A stretch of 22,052 nucleotides of DNA. Source: Paramacrobiotus richtersi (Eukaryota > Tardigrada > Eutardigrada > Parachela > Macrobiotidae). A program made the position numbers and the translations under genes. The stretch's first letter is position 1. Each line of letters begins with the position of its first letter. Positions 20,371-22,052 of the stretch are shown here, piece after piece. The stretch is taken from the NCBI GenBank assembly GCA_034698045.1, contig JAQGAU010001010.1, forward strand, positions 1 through 22,052, in the 5' to 3' direction. The notes beneath the pieces were generated by a model. That model did not search any database and was not told where the DNA came from. It saw nothing but the letters and a program-made list of their open reading frames with translations.

Positions 20371-20656
20371 ATGCGAGGTGCTAGGCGTAGTAACGGTAGT
20401 GATATGCGGCGTCAGCTGGAGTCGGAGATGTTAGGTGGGAAACAAACATTAACTTGTTTTATTTGGATGCAGTATTGGAAACGGCATTTCTACAGGTATT
20501 AAGGTTCCCGAGAAAGCAGTTCAGCATTCCAGCAAGCCACACGTCCAGCAGGATCTTCCGCGCGCTGTAGAGGAAAGTGCCACGGTGATCGGTGATGGAC
20601 ACAAACGTCGTGCGAGTTCCAGCCCGCAGCACTCCCCTAAGCGTGGTGCTAAATGA
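20371..20656 (+). CDS. 74-codon spliced ORF immediately upstream of ALG1, product unknown
   Basis: Exon 1 (20371-20434) begins with an ATG two bases after a good acceptor (ctttccctgcctttgtag, AG at 20368-20369), so a 5' UTR exon, or a trans-spliced leader, would precede it. Exon 2 (20496-20656) follows a 61-base intron (gtggga ... catttctacag) in phase 1. The product is basic and hydrophilic: [27 protein letters not shown], then a Ser/Pro/Lys-rich end ([18 protein letters not shown]) resembling a nuclear localisation signal. The TGA ends one base before an in-frame ALG1 ATG (TGAaATG). A minus-strand open frame covers much of the same stretch (20677-20459), so the coding strand is not beyond doubt. 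The family is not recognised. Confidence 0.4.
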
Positions 20657-22052
20657 AATGCAGAACCAGAAACTCAAAGTAAAACCGCGTGCTCTGGTGA
20701 TGGTGCTGGGTGATATTGGACATTCTCCGCGTATGCAGTATCATGTCGCATCCTTGGCCAAAGAAGGATTCGATGTTGACTTTCTCGGACATCGGCGTAA
20801 GTTTGCAAAATTAACAGAGTTCATGAGACCTGTGACTTCTGTTTTTGACAGACAGCGAACCGCACGCGGAAATTCTTCACAATCCTTCCATTGAACTTCG
20901 CACAGTGAAGGATTTTTCAAAGAAATTTTCCAGTTAGTTTGCGACACACTATTTGCTTTTCAATTTTTAGGTTGATGTCTTGAAGGGACTTTGTTTTACA
21001 GGGTTACCAGGCCTTGCTTGCTTGGCTTTCAAAGTAATCTGGCTGATAATTTCCTTGCTATACATCATGGGAAAACTGAAGAAGCCATTCTGATTCAGGT
21101 ACGATAAAAAAGTCAGGATTCGTAATGATGATCTACTGTGAAAAGGATTTCTTTGAATAAGTCCTTAATGCCGTACATGCTACTTATCGGTTGGTTATTT
21201 TTCTCTTACAGTGAACGTCGGTATTTCTTTTTATTCACTTACCCGGGTTTTTTGCAGTTAATGACTGATTTTTTTGCTAAAATATTCAGCGAGTTGTGTT
21301 TCCGTGATGGACTGTTAATGGACAATACGCGGTGCAATTCGGAATTTGTTGTTTTGTTGGGCATTAATTGGGGAATACATCAAATTCAAATGTATTTTCT
21401 GTAACACCTTACCTGTTGATTCGATAGTGGTTCGAGGAGAAAGCATATTAAATTTTGCGAACGAGCTATGTAAAATTAGGATTCCGAAATCAAATGAAAT
21501 ATTTTACAAAGCTGAAATTTTTGCAGAATCCTCCGACCATTCCGATCGTCTTTTGCGCCTTCTTGTTAAATTATTTTTGGCAAGCTGCTCTTATTTTGGA
21601 TTGGCACAGTTATTCCTATTCGGTTTTTGCCTTGAGTATAAAACGAGATGGCTTAATTCGGCGTTTGCTTCTGCGATTCATGGAATACTGTGAAGCAACA
21701 GCTGCCCGTCTGTTCGACGGCAACATTTGTGTTACTTGTGCTATGGCTGAAGATATGATGAAAAATGTGGAACGCCCAGTAGGTAATATTATTATTTCTG
21801 AAACAGTGGTACCGAAGTTGCGTGTGAAAATCATAATCGTCATTTTTTGTTTGAATCGATGTCGACGATTGTATTATTAACAATTGTATTTATTGTTCAC
21901 AGAGTGCAAAAAATTGGTTTTAGATTAACCCATGTCATTTTAGAGCAGTGGCTTTAGAGATGGCACCGGTGCGTGTGTTACAACTATGGGGAAGGTGACC
22001 GAACCGAGAATAGTCTCCACTAGACTTTATTGTAACAACTGACAAGAGCGTA
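20595..22052 (+). CDS. ALG1: ALG1, chitobiosyldiphosphodolichol beta-mannosyltransferase (5' part)
   Basis: Adds the first mannose (from GDP-mannose) to GlcNAc2-PP-dolichol on the cytosolic face of the ER, in N-glycan precursor synthesis. Exons seen: 20595 (or 20658) to 20796, 20852-20932, 21002-21098, 21527-21782, possibly 21958-21994; the gene then leaves the window. Motifs match the human protein as recalled: [17 protein letters not shown] (human VVLGDVGRSPRMQYH), [16 protein letters not shown], a hydrophobic helix ([15 protein letters not shown]), [12 protein letters not shown] (human IFLQNPPGLPSI), [12 protein letters not shown] (human LVIDWHNYGYSI), and [11 protein letters not shown] (human LCVTNAMREDL). 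Exon 3 needs a one-base shift near 21069-21076 to join these motifs. Neither start gives the N-terminal membrane anchor usual in ALG1. The splice after 21778-21782 is uncertain. Confidence 0.85.

Noticed and set aside
20459-20677. Minus-strand open frame of 72 codons antisense to the ALG1 5' region
   Set aside because: It looks protein-like and has a pyrimidine-rich acceptor-like stretch, but no donor joins it in phase to the minus-strand exon at 20284, and it would overlap ALG1 coding sequence. Kept only as a caution on the + strand ORF.
1-22052. tRNA, rRNA, CRISPR or bacterial operon signals
   Set aside because: None seen. The regular arrays are a minisatellite and inverted arms, and all named genes are spliced animal genes.

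Overview
The window is eukaryotic nuclear DNA from an animal. Its genes are cut into many short exons by GT-AG introns (mostly about 55-250 bases), with AT-rich spacers, AATAAA poly(A) signals and animal-type proteins: mitochondrial PRODH and PRODH2, a Josephin deubiquitinase and the N-glycosylation enzyme ALG1. The compact genes and protein style suggest a small invertebrate, perhaps an ecdysozoan such as a tardigrade. That placement is an inference; the clade is not proven by the sequence.

Layout. Bases 1-864 show no gene. Bases 865-4710 look like a foldback-type non-autonomous DNA element. Two inverted arms (865-1082 and 4476-4710) each carry five copies of a 15-17 base motif at about 37-46 base spacing, and they enclose a strict 74-base minisatellite (about 1324-2030) and 2.4 kb of unassigned DNA. 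Bases 4711-6011 hold only coding-like scraps on the + strand. Two proline dehydrogenase family genes follow head to tail: PRODH (6012-10091, 12 exons, 645 aa) and a PRODH2 / hydroxyproline dehydrogenase-like gene (10304-13564, 11 exons, 568 aa). They share nine intron positions. Next come a secreted, probably GPI-anchored leucine-rich-repeat protein (14678-15772), a JOSD1/2-type Josephin deubiquitinase (17602-19417), the 3' part of an unrecognised minus-strand gene (20284-19944), a 74-codon spliced ORF on the + strand (20371-20656), and the 5' part of ALG1, which runs off the right edge.

How the genes fit together. PRODH opens mitochondrial proline catabolism; PRODH2 does the same for 4-hydroxyproline. 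The two copies differ where the family literature predicts. The first keeps the substrate-discriminating tyrosine (Tyr587). The second has cysteine there (Cys506), where human PRODH2 has serine. The first copy also carries a complete EF-hand calcium loop that is degenerate in the second. The other genes (ER glycosylation, deubiquitination, cell surface) have no evident link to proline metabolism.

Limits. Exon boundaries were read by eye from splice consensus, reading phase and recalled homologues; no search was run. Two genes near the right end (the minus-strand gene and ALG1) each need a one-base frame change beside a short A run. This points to small assembly errors there, though other explanations remain open.
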